DNA of 60,613 nucleotides from CAZTPJ01 sp964614515 (GCA_964614515.1 CAZTPJ010000014.1:1-60613), one strand, 5' to 3'; positions 37,843 through 47,283 are shown, numbered from the stretch's first letter. Notes: generated from the letters alone by a model not told the origin. Translations and numbers: made by a program.

Positions 37843-38277
37843 ATGAAGATTCTGTTTATTGATGACGAGGCGTACTACACGAAAGCATACCGCGACGAGT
37901 TGCGCAAGAGTGGATGCGAGGTAGTATTCGAGGACAGTGTGCCTCGCGCCGCTACACTACTTGCCGAGATGACCAAGGGACAGCATGACTTGATCGTTCT
38001 TGATCTGCAGATGCCCCGCCCCGAGAACATGCCAGACGCGGCCAACATCAAGTACGTCGAGCTAACTGGCCTTTGGCTTCTCGGCGAATTTGCCGAGAAG
38101 ATCAAGAAACTGGGCATTCCTGTCGCTATCCTCACTAACGTTAACCCGACGAGGTTTGAAGCCGTACTTCCCTCCCTGGCATTCTCCGCGCGCAATCTCA
38201 AAGTTTTCCGGAAGATCGATACGCCTGCGCGAAATCTTCCAGATGCACTGCGCAGCTTTGTCAAAGACACTAAGTAG
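37843..38277 (+). CDS. Single-domain response regulator
   Basis: A 144-residue receiver domain with no output domain. Acidic pocket D7/D8, phospho-acceptor D54 in LIVLDLQMP, T99 in AILTN and K125 in VFRKID are all present. There is an insertion after the acceptor (RPENMPDAANIKYVELTGLWL) that lengthens the beta3-alpha3 loop. AAGGAG precedes the start. It directly follows the GAF histidine kinase, so the two form a two-component pair that must act by protein contact rather than by DNA binding. Confidence 0.85.
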   Translation: MKILFIDDEAYYTKAYRDELRKSGCEVVFEDSVPRAATLLAEMTKGQHDLIVLDLQMPRPENMPDAANIKYVELTGLWLLGEFAEKIKKLGIPVAILTNVNPTRFEAVLPSLAFSARNLKVFRKIDTPARNLPDALRSFVKDTK

Positions 38278-38540
38278 CCACCATGGAAGTGGAAGGCAGC
38301 CTCGTAGCGGCATGCGTCAGCGAGCTCGGGATGCCCGGTCGATCCATTTCAGACTGTCGGCGGGGATGAAGGGTCAGGTATCTTTGGCCCATCGATGGCG
38401 ACGTGAATCCGAACGTACGACCGCAGCGAAGTGTGGGACATCCCGTTCGCGTGTTCTTGTTCGTGGCTTTCGAACGTGGTTCGCGCCTCGTCGCCGCATC
38501 CTGCGGTCCCGCCCCACCGCTCCTACACTTGCCCAAACCC
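38278..38540. other. Intergenic, no feature recognised
   Basis: The gap between the response regulator and folE2. I see no RNA gene, riboswitch or strong promoter. Confidence 0.35.
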
Positions 38541-39368
38541 ATGCCAACGACACGCAAAAACCCCGTCCCCAAGGCGGCCGACAAGCCCATGGCCGATGTT
38601 CAGGCCTCGCGCGACACGCGGCGCGTGGCGATTGATCGCGTCGGCGTCAAGGACGTCGTCTATCCCATTCGCCTTCGCACGCAGGCGGGCGGCGAGCAGC
38701 AGACCGTCGCCACCGTCAACATGTACGTCGCGCTGCCCCACTATCAAAAGGGCACGCACATGAGCCGCTTCCTCGAAGTGCTCAACGATCACGCCTGCGA
38801 ACCGATCACGCCCGCGCGAATCCCCGAGATCACCCGCGCCATCTGTCAGCGCCTCCACGCCGAAACCGCGCACTTCGCCGCGAAGTTCACCTACTTCATC
38901 ACCAAGCCCGCACCCATCACGCATGCGCCGGGCATCATGGACTATCAAGTCACGTTCGAGAGCACGGCCAACGGCGAGACGGACTTCATCATGACCGTCT
39001 CGGCCCCGGCCGCGAGCCTGTGTCCATGTTCGAAGGAGATCTCTCGCTACGGCGCTCACAACCAGCGCTGCCGCATCGAGGCTTCCGTGCGCTTTGAGGG
39101 CGAACTGTGGATCGAGGAACTCGTCGAGATCATCGAGCGTTCGGCGTCATCGCCCGTCTACGCCGTGCTCAAGCGCCCCGATGAGAAGCATGTGACCGAA
39201 GTGGCCTATGACAACCCGAAGTTCGTCGAGGACATCGTTCGGGATCTTGCGCTGATGCTTGATGATGATGCGCGGATCACATGGTACTCGATCAACTCCG
39301 AGAACTTTGAGTCGATCCACAATCACAATGCTTATGCCCAGTTGTCGCGGGACAAACGCGAGGCCTGA
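38541..39368 (+). CDS. folE2: GTP cyclohydrolase I type B (FolE2)
   Basis: A 275-residue enzyme of the FolE2 (GCYH-IB) family, which converts GTP to 7,8-dihydroneopterin triphosphate at the head of folate and queuosine pathways. Diagnostic blocks are TVNMYVALPHYQKGTHMSRF, MDYQVTFESTANG, LCPCSKEIS with the metal-ligand cysteine, and GAHNQR. FolE2 uses various divalent metals and often replaces zinc-dependent FolE. The ATG at 38541 is preferred; 38589 would trim a variable tail. No other folate genes lie beside it. Confidence 0.93.
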   Translation: MPTTRKNPVPKAADKPMADVQASRDTRRVAIDRVGVKDVVYPIRLRTQAGGEQQTVATVNMYVALPHYQKGTHMSRFLEVLNDHACEPITPARIPEITRAICQRLHAETAHFAAKFTYFITKPAPITHAPGIMDYQVTFESTANGETDFIMTVSAPAASLCPCSKEISRYGAHNQRCRIEASVRFEGELWIEELVEIIERSASSPVYAVLKRPDEKHVTEVAYDNPKFVEDIVRDLALMLDDDARITWYSINSENFESIHNHNAYAQLSRDKREA

Positions 39369-39414
39369 GCGACCGCGTGTCGCGTTCCATCACCGGCGCG
39401 ACAACCCGGGGCGT

Positions 39415-40233
39415 TCATTCACCAAGAACCAGGCCGTCATGGGCCAGCCACATGCGGTCTGGCAATTCAGCCTGCGTCGCTTCATGCCCGAGGTCGTGGG
39501 CCATGTGGACGAAGTATGTGGCATCGGCGCCCGCGCGGTGGGCGACGCCGATGGCCTGGCCGAGGGTGAAGTGGGTTGGATGATGTCGATGGCGCAGGGC
39601 ATCGAGCACGAGCGTGCGCAGGCCCTCAAGGTGTCGCCATGATTCCGGCGGGACGCCGGAGACATCCGTGCAGTACGCCAGCGGAAACGGCGAATCCGCG
39701 GGCGAGTCGCCCGGCACATCGACGCGAAAGCCCACAATCGGCAGCCGGCCGTGCAGCAGACGGATCGGCGTGATGCGCAGGCCGAAGAGGTCGATTGGCG
39801 CATCGGCGTCGATGCGGTGGGCGATGAGCGTCGCGACGAAGGACTGCTGGATGTTCTTCGTTGGATCGAAGATGTGCTGATACACGCGGGAGAGAAACTC
39901 GAGCGTGTGCGGCTCGGCGTAGACATCGATCGGTTGCTTCATCACGGCGTTGAAACGGCGGACTTCATCGAGTCCCCAGGTGTGATCGACGTGGTTGTGC
40001 GTGATGAGGATGGCATCGAGCCGGTCGAGTTTCGCACGCAGGGCCTGCTGACGAAGATCAGGCCCCGGGTCGATGAGGATGACGCGGTCGTGGCCGTGCG
40101 CATCGGTGAGGGTGATGGCGGCGCTGGTTCGGAGGCGCTGGTCGCGCGGGTCGGTGCTGGTGCAGACTTCGCAATGACAGCCGATGGCGGGAATGCCGGC
40201 CGAGGTTCCAGTGCCAAGGAAGGTGAATCGCAT
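39415..40233 (-). CDS. Metallo-beta-lactamase-fold hydrolase, PhnP-like
   Basis: A 272-residue enzyme beginning MRFTFLGTGTSAGIPAIGC, the N-terminus of PhnP-like phosphodiesterases, with the extra zinc site cysteines CHCEVC. The metal motif H-x-H-x-D-H is seen as THNHVDHTWG, and further histidines in FVHMAHDLGHEA complete the site. PhnP cleaves cyclic phosphate sugars in phosphonate breakdown; related proteins act on other phosphodiesters, and no phn genes are nearby, so the substrate is open. AAGGA lies upstream of the start on the minus strand. Confidence 0.85.
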   Translation of the reverse strand: MRFTFLGTGTSAGIPAIGCHCEVCTSTDPRDQRLRTSAAITLTDAHGHDRVILIDPGPDLRQQALRAKLDRLDAILITHNHVDHTWGLDEVRRFNAVMKQPIDVYAEPHTLEFLSRVYQHIFDPTKNIQQSFVATLIAHRIDADAPIDLFGLRITPIRLLHGRLPIVGFRVDVPGDSPADSPFPLAYCTDVSGVPPESWRHLEGLRTLVLDALRHRHHPTHFTLGQAIGVAHRAGADATYFVHMAHDLGHEATQAELPDRMWLAHDGLVLGE

Positions 40234-40299
40234 GTGAAGCAAGATTAGGCGCGAGTGGTGGAGAGTCCGGGAGCGAGTGTGAATCACTCCACGATGTGC

Positions 40300-40327
40300 C
40301 ACCGACCGTTCAGTAGAACGGTCGGTG
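40300..40327. terminator. 12-bp hairpin downstream of solute-binding protein gene
   Basis: CACCGACCGTTC (40300-40311) and GAACGGTCGGTG (40316-40327) pair perfectly around AGTA. It lies 89 bases after the stop of the minus-strand binding-protein gene. No U-tract follows, so function is uncertain. Confidence 0.45.
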
Positions 40328-40416
40328 CCTTTGCGCGACATTCACGACGTGTTGCGCACCTACGCCCAATGCACCGACCGCGAGGCGCAGTCGATGGCAC
40401 ATGGGGCACCTGGCAC

Positions 40417-41865
40417 CTATCTCTCCACCGTCGGCAATCCGCGCGAGGCGCGGTCGCGGTCGATGACGGCATGAACGCGCTGCACGGCCAGGCGCAGGGC
40501 GGTTTCCGGCGCGATCTGCGAATCGGGCTTGAGGAACTCGGTGAGCATTCGCGCGATCTCATCGTACAACTCGCCCAGGTAGAGGTTTGAGATGATGAAG
40601 CCAGGCGGTTGGCCGGTTTCTGGGTGCGGCGTGACGCCGTAGAGCAGCCATCGCGCCTTGTCATCGAAGTCTTCGGCGGGCATGGGCGGGACGTCATAGC
40701 CGCGCGAGAGGTCATCGGGGTCGATGGGCACGCCGCGCGTCTGTCGAAACGCGGGCGAGTGAAACACGCGCAGATCCGCGGGCGGCGCGACGCGCAGCGT
40801 GTCCCAATACAGCGCTGATTGATCTTCCGCGACGAGCCAGCGCAGGAAATCCCACGCATCATCTTTGCGTTTTGCGTGCGCGGAGATCGCCCAGAGCACG
40901 CCGCCGGAGACGACGCCCGGGCGACCGCCTTCGCGCGGGCCGCGCGGCAGGGGCGCCACGGCGTAGTTGAGGTCGGGCGCGGTGAGATCAAAGTTGGGCA
41001 CACGCCACGAGCCGTCGAGCATCATGGCCGTGCGGCCGGTGGCGAAGAACGTGTCCGCGCCGACGCCGGCCGTATACGCCGCGAGCGTCGGATCGAACGA
41101 CTTGTCATCGCGCTGCATGGCGCGGAGGAACTCGAGCGTCTGTACGCCGGCTGAGGAATCGAGCGTGCATGTCAGGCCGTCGGATGAGAACGCTTCGCCG
41201 CCGGCTTGATGAAACAGCGTGAGAAAGGGCCAGGCCCAGATGGCGAAGTCGAAGCCCGCGCGGGTGAGTCGGCCGCTGTCGTCGTGCCGCGCGAGGTTCC
41301 GTGCGGTCTCACGCAGGTCTTCCCACGTCCAGTCGGCGGATGGATATGTGACGGGGTCGTTGGGGTGTTCGCGATTGTGTTGATCGAAGATATCGCGGTT
41401 GTAGAAGAGGCCGTATTGCGCGGAATCCTGGGGCAGGGCGTAGATCTCGCCATTGAGGCGCAGGTGTCGCATGAGTTCGGGCGGAATGGCGGCGAGGTCG
41501 GCTTGTGAGAGGCCGCGCGAGGGATCGTTGATGTACGACGTGAGCGGTTCGATGAGTCCGCGTCGGGCGAAGTCCTCGTACCAGGTGAGTTCGATGCGCA
41601 TGACTTCGGGGCCTTGTCGCCGCGCGTGCCATGCGTTGTATTTCATGCGAATGTCGGCGAATCGGCCGTAGTCGATGATGATGTCGGGGTTGATGGCTTC
41701 GTATCGTCGTGCGTAGAGGTCTTCAAAGAGTCGATCTTCAAACGGCATTCCCCAGACGGTGAATCGCACGATGCGTTTTCCGAGGATGGCGCCTTCGCCG
41801 GGCCAGAGCACAAGCGCGGCCGTGAGCAGCGCGAGGAGGATCATGGCGAAGGTGGCGTGTCGCAT
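40417..41865 (-). CDS. Extracellular solute-binding protein (sugar ABC type)
   Basis: A 482-residue exported binding protein. It starts MRHATFAMILLALLTAALVL, a signal or anchor segment without a lipobox. The body matches family 1 sugar-binding proteins: FEDLYARRYEAINPDI, YGLFYNRDIFDQHN, WTWEDLRETARNLA, FATGRTAMMLDGSW, SGGVLWAISAHAKRKDDAWDFLRWL. Such proteins deliver oligosaccharides to an ABC importer. No permease or ATPase gene is adjacent; the gene is solitary, so the transporter must be encoded elsewhere. Confidence 0.85.
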   Translation of the reverse strand: MRHATFAMILLALLTAALVLWPGEGAILGKRIVRFTVWGMPFEDRLFEDLYARRYEAINPDIIIDYGRFADIRMKYNAWHARRQGPEVMRIELTWYEDFARRGLIEPLTSYINDPSRGLSQADLAAIPPELMRHLRLNGEIYALPQDSAQYGLFYNRDIFDQHNREHPNDPVTYPSADWTWEDLRETARNLARHDDSGRLTRAGFDFAIWAWPFLTLFHQAGGEAFSSDGLTCTLDSSAGVQTLEFLRAMQRDDKSFDPTLAAYTAGVGADTFFATGRTAMMLDGSWRVPNFDLTAPDLNYAVAPLPRGPREGGRPGVVSGGVLWAISAHAKRKDDAWDFLRWLVAEDQSALYWDTLRVAPPADLRVFHSPAFRQTRGVPIDPDDLSRGYDVPPMPAEDFDDKARWLLYGVTPHPETGQPPGFIISNLYLGELYDEIARMLTEFLKPDSQIAPETALRLAVQRVHAVIDRDRASRGLPTVER

Positions 41866-41922
41866 GGCGTAATCGTAGAAACGTCCGGGTGTGGAATGCA
41901 CACGGTTGCCGCGTACGCCGAC

Positions 41923-42711
41923 TCAGCGCGACGCCCGCGAAGCAGGAGGACTTTGCGTCGGAGCGTTGGCAATCGGATCGAACTCGACACCTGAGCACGG
42001 CTGGAACCCTTCGGGCCAACAGGCGCTCATGCGACAAAGCAGGCGCATCTGCGTCGGCGCGTCGGGATTGACGCGCTCCACTGTGAGTCGGATGGCGTCT
42101 GGATGACATTCGGCACACAAGCTCCACACATCTCGGGCGAGGTATCGCGGTACATACCCGATCATGAAACGATCCTGATCGTCCAGCGTTCGCACAGCCA
42201 CGGCACGCGGGTCATACTTGTTGGAGAGTTCAAGCATGAGGCCGAGTGGTTCATCTCGCTGTAATCTCGCAATCCGTTCGATGGCTTGGTGCGGCATCCA
42301 GCGAATGCCGTGAAGAAAGAACTTGCTCACATAGCGGCCGTCGACGTCGGGATTCGGACATGGAAAGACCTCGAGCGCGTCAGTCTGCCTGATACCCTCG
42401 GTGACGCCAAGAATGACGAGGGGATCTGGCGGGTTCGCCGGGTCAAATCCCCCCCACGCCAGATACGCCTCATATTCGGGCCGAGATGGCGACAGTCGCC
42501 GGTTGGCGAAGAGCGGGAAGAGCGATTCGGATTCATAGATGGCATGCACGTCCTGCATGGCAGGGAAGGGCCGGAAGGCGTTCGAGGTCAGCGCACCTCG
42601 CGTGTACACGAAGCGAAAGAGGCCGTCGTGATACTCAAGGCGTCCCACGGGTGCCCATCCACCCAGCGTGGGTTCGTCGGATCGCCAAGCTACAAAGAGT
42701 GTGTTGCTCAT
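41923..42711 (-). CDS. HIRAN-domain protein
   Basis: A 262-residue protein. The N-terminal 95 residues (FVAWRSDEPTLGGWAPVGRLEY...FRFVYTRGA, ELFPLFANRRL-like SLFPLFANRRLSPSRPEY) form a module resembling the small N-terminal HipA subdomain. Residues about 110-215 look like a HIRAN domain (SKFFLHGIRWMPHQAIERI, LMLELSNKYDPRAVAVRTLDD, IGYVPRYLARD), a fold that in other proteins reads damaged or stalled DNA ends. Its start overlaps the stop of the HipA-like kinase gene in ATGA, so it is second in a two-gene operon. The pair lacks a HipB-type repressor. Confidence 0.78.
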   Translation of the reverse strand: MSNTLFVAWRSDEPTLGGWAPVGRLEYHDGLFRFVYTRGALTSNAFRPFPAMQDVHAIYESESLFPLFANRRLSPSRPEYEAYLAWGGFDPANPPDPLVILGVTEGIRQTDALEVFPCPNPDVDGRYVSKFFLHGIRWMPHQAIERIARLQRDEPLGLMLELSNKYDPRAVAVRTLDDQDRFMIGYVPRYLARDVWSLCAECHPDAIRLTVERVNPDAPTQMRLLCRMSACWPEGFQPCSGVEFDPIANAPTQSPPASRASR

Positions 42712-43625
42712 CCCAAGGCTTCTTCGCTCAAGAGTCGAGTGCGGTTCGCCTGCAACAAGTATAGCGTGAATTCCCGGCAAACGGGGGACATCCGATGATC
42801 TGGAATGCGCGCGATCATGGTCTCCACGTCGTGCATGTCAATCCGACGCAATCGATCAAGCCAAGCCCTGGCTGCGAGCGTGTCGCGAGCGGCGAATGCG
42901 AGCCATGCATCGGTGGTGGTCATCGGCCTGGTCCGTGAGGGTTCGTCATAGAAAGCGGATCGGGCTCGGCGAGCGAAGGCGTCAATCGTGCGATTGCGAT
43001 CACGGGTCGCCAGGCGGTCTCGGCGTTCGTCATCGGTCAAGTTGCGCGCCAGCGCGCCGCCGTGGTCGAAGGTTGGCGCGAGTGCCAGCGCCTGGCCATC
43101 CCAGATCGCCCCCCAGTTCTGATGATGGCGATCCTGGTTGGCGATCCATGCGTCCAGCAGCACATAGCCGATGAACACGCCAAGCGCCGATCCCGCATCC
43201 GATGGAACCGCCCGACTCCACTCCGGTCGGGGCTTGTCAAGACGCCGGAGGACTTCGACCACGGCATCAATCGTGTGTTCCCGCACTTTGTACCGCGCCG
43301 CAACATCCGCCGGGTACGAAGAATCCACCGCAAGCAAGAGTTGGTTCCCATGCGCCAGAGCGAGTGGTTCGGGCGAACACGATTCGCAAACGACGCCGGG
43401 GTGTCGCGTCGCGTTGTCAAAGGCCAGTTCGTAGTGGACGTGGGGCAGTCCCATCAACTCGCTCAACTCGCACGCGAGCTTCTCGGCCCAGTCCTCACCC
43501 GTCCCCCTCTCCTCAGCCTTGAACAGGAGTAGACGACCTTCAGCTCGATACCAGAACTTCCGCTTTGTGCCAAGCTGCTCGACCGCCACCGCATTGGCCT
43601 GATCGACTCGGATGACTTCGAACAC
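42708..43625 (-). CDS. HipA-like Ser/Thr kinase
   Basis: A 305-residue protein matching the HipA C-terminal kinase lobe. An N-terminal strand region (KRKFWYRAEGRLLLFKAEE) supplies the ATP-grip Lys. AWIANQDRHHQNWG near residue 160-173 holds the catalytic Asp and the Asn of the HipA/PI3K-type loop, and APTFDHGGALARN supplies the metal-binding Asp. It lacks HipA's N-terminal subdomain, which seems to be carried by the partner HIRAN protein. The start is a GTG with GGAG upstream. HipA kinases phosphorylate translation factors such as glutamyl-tRNA synthetase; the target here is unknown. Confidence 0.8.
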   Translation of the reverse strand: MFEVIRVDQANAVAVEQLGTKRKFWYRAEGRLLLFKAEERGTGEDWAEKLACELSELMGLPHVHYELAFDNATRHPGVVCESCSPEPLALAHGNQLLLAVDSSYPADVAARYKVREHTIDAVVEVLRRLDKPRPEWSRAVPSDAGSALGVFIGYVLLDAWIANQDRHHQNWGAIWDGQALALAPTFDHGGALARNLTDDERRDRLATRDRNRTIDAFARRARSAFYDEPSRTRPMTTTDAWLAFAARDTLAARAWLDRLRRIDMHDVETMIARIPDHRMSPVCREFTLYLLQANRTRLLSEEALG

Positions 43626-43676
43626 GATTGTTCACTCCACGTTGGTCATCATTCTCGCGATCGTCACCCGCGCCGC

Positions 43677-44915
43677 TCACCCTCGCATCATTCGTCGCGC
43701 CCCCCAGCGGTTGATGCCGGCGGTGAGTTCGAGCATGGCCGCATTGGCGAGGATGAGCGCGATGGCAGCCGCGCCGGCGGGCGATTGCGGATCCACGACG
43801 CCGGCGGCGATGAGCACGACGGCGAAGGCCATCTGCGTGAGTCCGAGTCCGCTTGTGGCGAACTCGACGCACAACTGCTGCGCGATTCGGCGCTGGTCGT
43901 CGGGCGCGAGAATCTGAATCCCGAGCCACGCGCCGACGAAGTGTCCATCCCCGGCCGTCAGCGCCGCGAAGGTCACGAGGGCGATCGGTTGCCACTGCGT
44001 GAGCAGGTCCATGTCGATTCGATAGGTGGCATATGCGGCCGCGGCGGGCAGCGCGATCCACAGCGTCCATGCAAGCACGCGTCGTCGTGTGTGTGGTGAC
44101 GCGGGCTTGGCGGCGGCGGCGATCGTTCCGACGCCAAACGCGGCGGCGGGGACGATGAGCCACGCGATGCGATCATCGCGTACGGCGGCGGCGACCAGGC
44201 CCGAGGCGAGGACCATGCTCAACACGCCGAAGCCTCTCACCGTGCGAGTCCGTCCAAGTTGCGGCATCCATCGCAGCGGCAGTCCGGCGAAGGCGGACCC
44301 CGCCGCGACCGCCCCCCCCACGGCCAGCGATTCGCGCATGGGCATCGCGAAGAGCCAGACCATGATCGCGGCCGTGGCGACCGCTGAAATCGCCACCGAC
44401 AACATCGCTGCGAGCACGAACCCCGCATCAGAAGCCCAGGGCTCGACGCGAGGCGAGAACCGGCGTGCGGACCAGGCCGAGAGTCCAAGGGCAGTGGACA
44501 TGAGCAGGATCACGCCCCAATCCGCGAGTTCGCGGTGCCGCGCCATGGCCGTGGCGTGCGCCAGACGCGCCACAGACTCCTGTTCGGCGTGCTGGGCGGC
44601 GAGTTCTTCGACGGCCGTGCCGGTGACACCGGTGGCTGTGAGGGCCGTGCGCTCCGCGGCGTGACGGCTGATAAGCCCTTCGAGTGCATCGCGTTCGTGC
44701 GTGCCGCCGACAAGCCACTGCTCATGGAGCGTGGGCATGGCGCGTCCTGCGACACCGGGACCGAGGAGTATGCCGGCGATGACCCCCCCCACGATCGCGG
44801 CTGCGGCCGTGCCGCCGGGGATTCTGGCCCATCGCAGCAAACCTGCGGCGATGGCTCCCGCGGCGATCAGGCACGCGAGTTGCACGGCGAACTTGACGAG
44901 GACATCCGGGGCCAT
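43677..44915 (-). CDS. Polytopic membrane protein, cation/proton-antiporter-like
   Basis: A 412-residue membrane protein. The N-terminus (KFAVQLACLIAAGAIAAGLLRWARIPGGTAAAAIVGGVIAGILLGPGV) resembles the first two helices of CPA2/Kef-type antiporters, including the PxxxxxxxGGxxxGxxLGP pattern. An inserted hydrophilic coiled-coil-like segment (about 55-115, rich in Ala/Glu/His) follows, then ten or so membrane helices. Ion-binding Asp residues cannot be assigned with confidence. Two eight-C runs fall in the gene. It is transcribed divergently from gnd. Confidence 0.6.
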   Translation of the reverse strand: MAPDVLVKFAVQLACLIAAGAIAAGLLRWARIPGGTAAAAIVGGVIAGILLGPGVAGRAMPTLHEQWLVGGTHERDALEGLISRHAAERTALTATGVTGTAVEELAAQHAEQESVARLAHATAMARHRELADWGVILLMSTALGLSAWSARRFSPRVEPWASDAGFVLAAMLSVAISAVATAAIMVWLFAMPMRESLAVGGAVAAGSAFAGLPLRWMPQLGRTRTVRGFGVLSMVLASGLVAAAVRDDRIAWLIVPAAAFGVGTIAAAAKPASPHTRRRVLAWTLWIALPAAAAYATYRIDMDLLTQWQPIALVTFAALTAGDGHFVGAWLGIQILAPDDQRRIAQQLCVEFATSGLGLTQMAFAVVLIAAGVVDPQSPAGAAAIALILANAAMLELTAGINRWGARRMMRG

Positions 44916-45099
44916 TTCACGCGCAGTGTACGCGCATGAGGGGCCTCGGCAGCGCAAGCAGGATGCCATCATGCGCAACAGACACCCCGTGCCGCGAACG
45001 ACGCATACGCAGAATTGGAAGGGCGTGACGCGCAAGCCCGTGCCGGGTACGCTCCCTGCGAGGGACTATCGTCGTAACACTCGCACAGGGAGCGCAGGC

Positions 45100-46647
45100 A
45101 TGACCACGCAGCAGAAAGCCACGGCGGATGTCGGCATGATCGGGCTGGCCGTGATGGGGCAGAACCTCGCGTTGAACATGGCCGACCACGGGTTCCGCGT
45201 GGCGGTGTTCAATCGCTCGGGGGATGTGACGCAGAAGATGATCGCGGAGCATCCCCCGGCGGCGTTCGCGGGAACAGGGGGGGGGCTTGTGGCCGCGTGG
45301 GATCTGGCGGGATTCGTCAAGTCGATTGCCCGGCCTCGACGGATCGTGCTGATGGTCAAGGCCGGCGCGCCGGTGGATGCGGTGATTCGCGCGCTGGTTC
45401 CACTCATCGAGCCGGGTGATCTGATCGTCGATGGCGGGAACTCTGACTGGACGGATACGCAGCGGCGGGAGAAGGAACTTCGGGAACATGGGATTCTGTT
45501 CGTCGGTTCCGGGGTGTCTGGCGGTGAAGAGGGCGCGCGCTTTGGTCCATCGCTGATGCCCGGGGGAACGCGCGAAGCGTGGGCGATTCTCGAACCGATC
45601 TGGAAGGCCATCGCGGCGAAGGTTGATGAGGAAACCGGCAAGCCGATCGAAGGCGCAGCGCCGGGCCATCCCGTCAGCGGCGGCGTGCCGTGTACCACAT
45701 ACATCGGCCCCGACGGCAGCGGGCACTTCGTCAAGATGGTGCATAACGGCATCGAATATGGCGACATGCAGATGATCTGCGAGGCGTATGCGTTCATGCG
45801 CGAGGCGCTCGCGCTGCCAATGGAGCAGATGGCCGAGACGTTTGCGGACTGGAACCGCGGGATTCTCGATTCGTTTCTCATTGAGATCACGGCGGACATC
45901 CTGCGGCACAAGGACAAGGCGACGGGCAAGCCGTTTGTCGATGTGGTGCTGGATTCGGCGGGTCAAAAGGGTACGGGCAAGTGGACGGTGACGAGTTCGC
46001 TGGATTTCGCGACGCCCGCGCCGACGATTGCCGAGGCCGTGTTCGCGCGGTTGATGAGCGCTCGGGTCGATGAGCGTCGCAGCGCGGCGGAGATTCTTCG
46101 CGGGCCGGATGTGCCTGAGCATTCGCATACGACCGGCCCCGGCGGGCATCGGCCGGACTGGATCGAGTGCGTGCGCGATGCGTTGTATTGCTCGAAGATT
46201 TGTTCATATGCGCAGGGTTTCGCGTTGATGGCGGACGCGGCGCGGGCGAACTCGTGGGAGCTGCATCCGGGTGAGATCGCGTCGATCTTCCGCGGCGGGT
46301 GCATCATTCGCGCCGGGTTCCTGCAGCGCATCACCGAGGCGTTTGCGCGACGGCCGGACCTGCCGAACCTGTTGATCGACGACTTTTTCGCGAGTGAGAT
46401 TGCGTCGCGTCAGGCGAACTGGCGTGCGGTGGTGGCGCGAGGGGCGGTGCAAGGGGTGGCGATGCCGGCGTTCGCGTCAGCGCTGGCGTATTACGACTCG
46501 TATCGCGCGGCGCGACTTCCGGCGAGCCTGCTGCAGGCGCAGCGGGACTATTTCGGCGCGCATACCTATGAGCGCGTCGATCGTCCGCGCGGCACGTTCT
46601 TCCACGTCGACTGGCTCGACGCAAAGCGCCCGGAAAGAGAGGCGTAG
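45100..46647 (+). CDS. gnd: 6-phosphogluconate dehydrogenase, decarboxylating
   Basis: A 515-residue enzyme that oxidises 6-phosphogluconate to ribulose 5-phosphate in the pentose phosphate pathway, making NADPH. The nucleotide site is MIGLAVMGQNLALNMADHG; the substrate loop is VGSGVSGGEEGARFGPSLMPGG; the catalytic helix holds KMVHNGIEYGDMQMI. The C-terminal part has GQKGTGKWTV, also diagnostic. Length is slightly above the usual 470-485. A nine-G run (45277-45285) lies near codon 60. A GNAT gene begins immediately after its stop. Confidence 0.95.
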   Translation: MTTQQKATADVGMIGLAVMGQNLALNMADHGFRVAVFNRSGDVTQKMIAEHPPAAFAGTGGGLVAAWDLAGFVKSIARPRRIVLMVKAGAPVDAVIRALVPLIEPGDLIVDGGNSDWTDTQRREKELREHGILFVGSGVSGGEEGARFGPSLMPGGTREAWAILEPIWKAIAAKVDEETGKPIEGAAPGHPVSGGVPCTTYIGPDGSGHFVKMVHNGIEYGDMQMICEAYAFMREALALPMEQMAETFADWNRGILDSFLIEITADILRHKDKATGKPFVDVVLDSAGQKGTGKWTVTSSLDFATPAPTIAEAVFARLMSARVDERRSAAEILRGPDVPEHSHTTGPGGHRPDWIECVRDALYCSKICSYAQGFALMADAARANSWELHPGEIASIFRGGCIIRAGFLQRITEAFARRPDLPNLLIDDFFASEIASRQANWRAVVARGAVQGVAMPAFASALAYYDSYRAARLPASLLQAQRDYFGAHTYERVDRPRGTFFHVDWLDAKRPEREA

Positions 46648-47283
46648 ATGAATCACGGCGAGCTTCGCACATCGCGGACGGCCTCGCGCGGACCGATGCT
46701 GCGGCTGCATGTCGAGCAGTCCTCGCTGCGCACGCGGCGGCTGGTGCTACGGCCGCTGGAGGCCGTGGATGCGACCGCGTTCATCCGTGTCATGCGTGCG
46801 AGCCGCGAGCATCTGGATCAGTTTTCGGCGCTCCATCAGCCGGGCGAGAGCGATGAGAATCTGTTCGCACGGCAACTGCGCCTGACGCAGCTTGGCGAAC
46901 GCACGGGGCAGGCCATGCGACGGATGATCTTCACGCATGATGGCGAGCTCGTGGGCGCGTGCAATCTGAACGCGATTTCGCGCGGCCTGGCGTGTTCCGC
47001 GGATGCCAACTGGTGGATCGCGGCCGGGCATCTTCGACGCGGGTATGCGGCCGAGGCGCTGGGGGCGATGATCGAGCATGCGCTGAAGGATGCGCCCGAG
47101 GGTCTTGGCCTGCATGAAGTGTGCGCCCACATTCAACGCGACAACTCCGCGTCGATTGCGCTGGCGCTCAAACTCGGATTCATCATCAAGCCCGGGGCGC
47201 GGACGTACTTGCAGACCGGGGAGAAGTGGTCGTTGCATGATCTGTGGGTGAATGCGAGGCTGATGGCGCATGTGGGAGGGTGA
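46648..47283 (+). CDS. GNAT acetyltransferase, RimJ/RimL-like
   Basis: A 211-residue acetyltransferase. TRRLVLRPLEAVDATAF near residue 30 and the acetyl-CoA region AGHLRRGYAAEALGAMIEHAL, then VCAHIQRDNSASIALALKLGF, match the RimJ/RimL branch that acetylates protein N-termini or small amines. The ATG follows the gnd stop without a gap, so the two are co-translated. The first 20 residues are not conserved; a later start is possible. Confidence 0.85.
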   Translation: MNHGELRTSRTASRGPMLRLHVEQSSLRTRRLVLRPLEAVDATAFIRVMRASREHLDQFSALHQPGESDENLFARQLRLTQLGERTGQAMRRMIFTHDGELVGACNLNAISRGLACSADANWWIAAGHLRRGYAAEALGAMIEHALKDAPEGLGLHEVCAHIQRDNSASIALALKLGFIIKPGARTYLQTGEKWSLHDLWVNARLMAHVGG

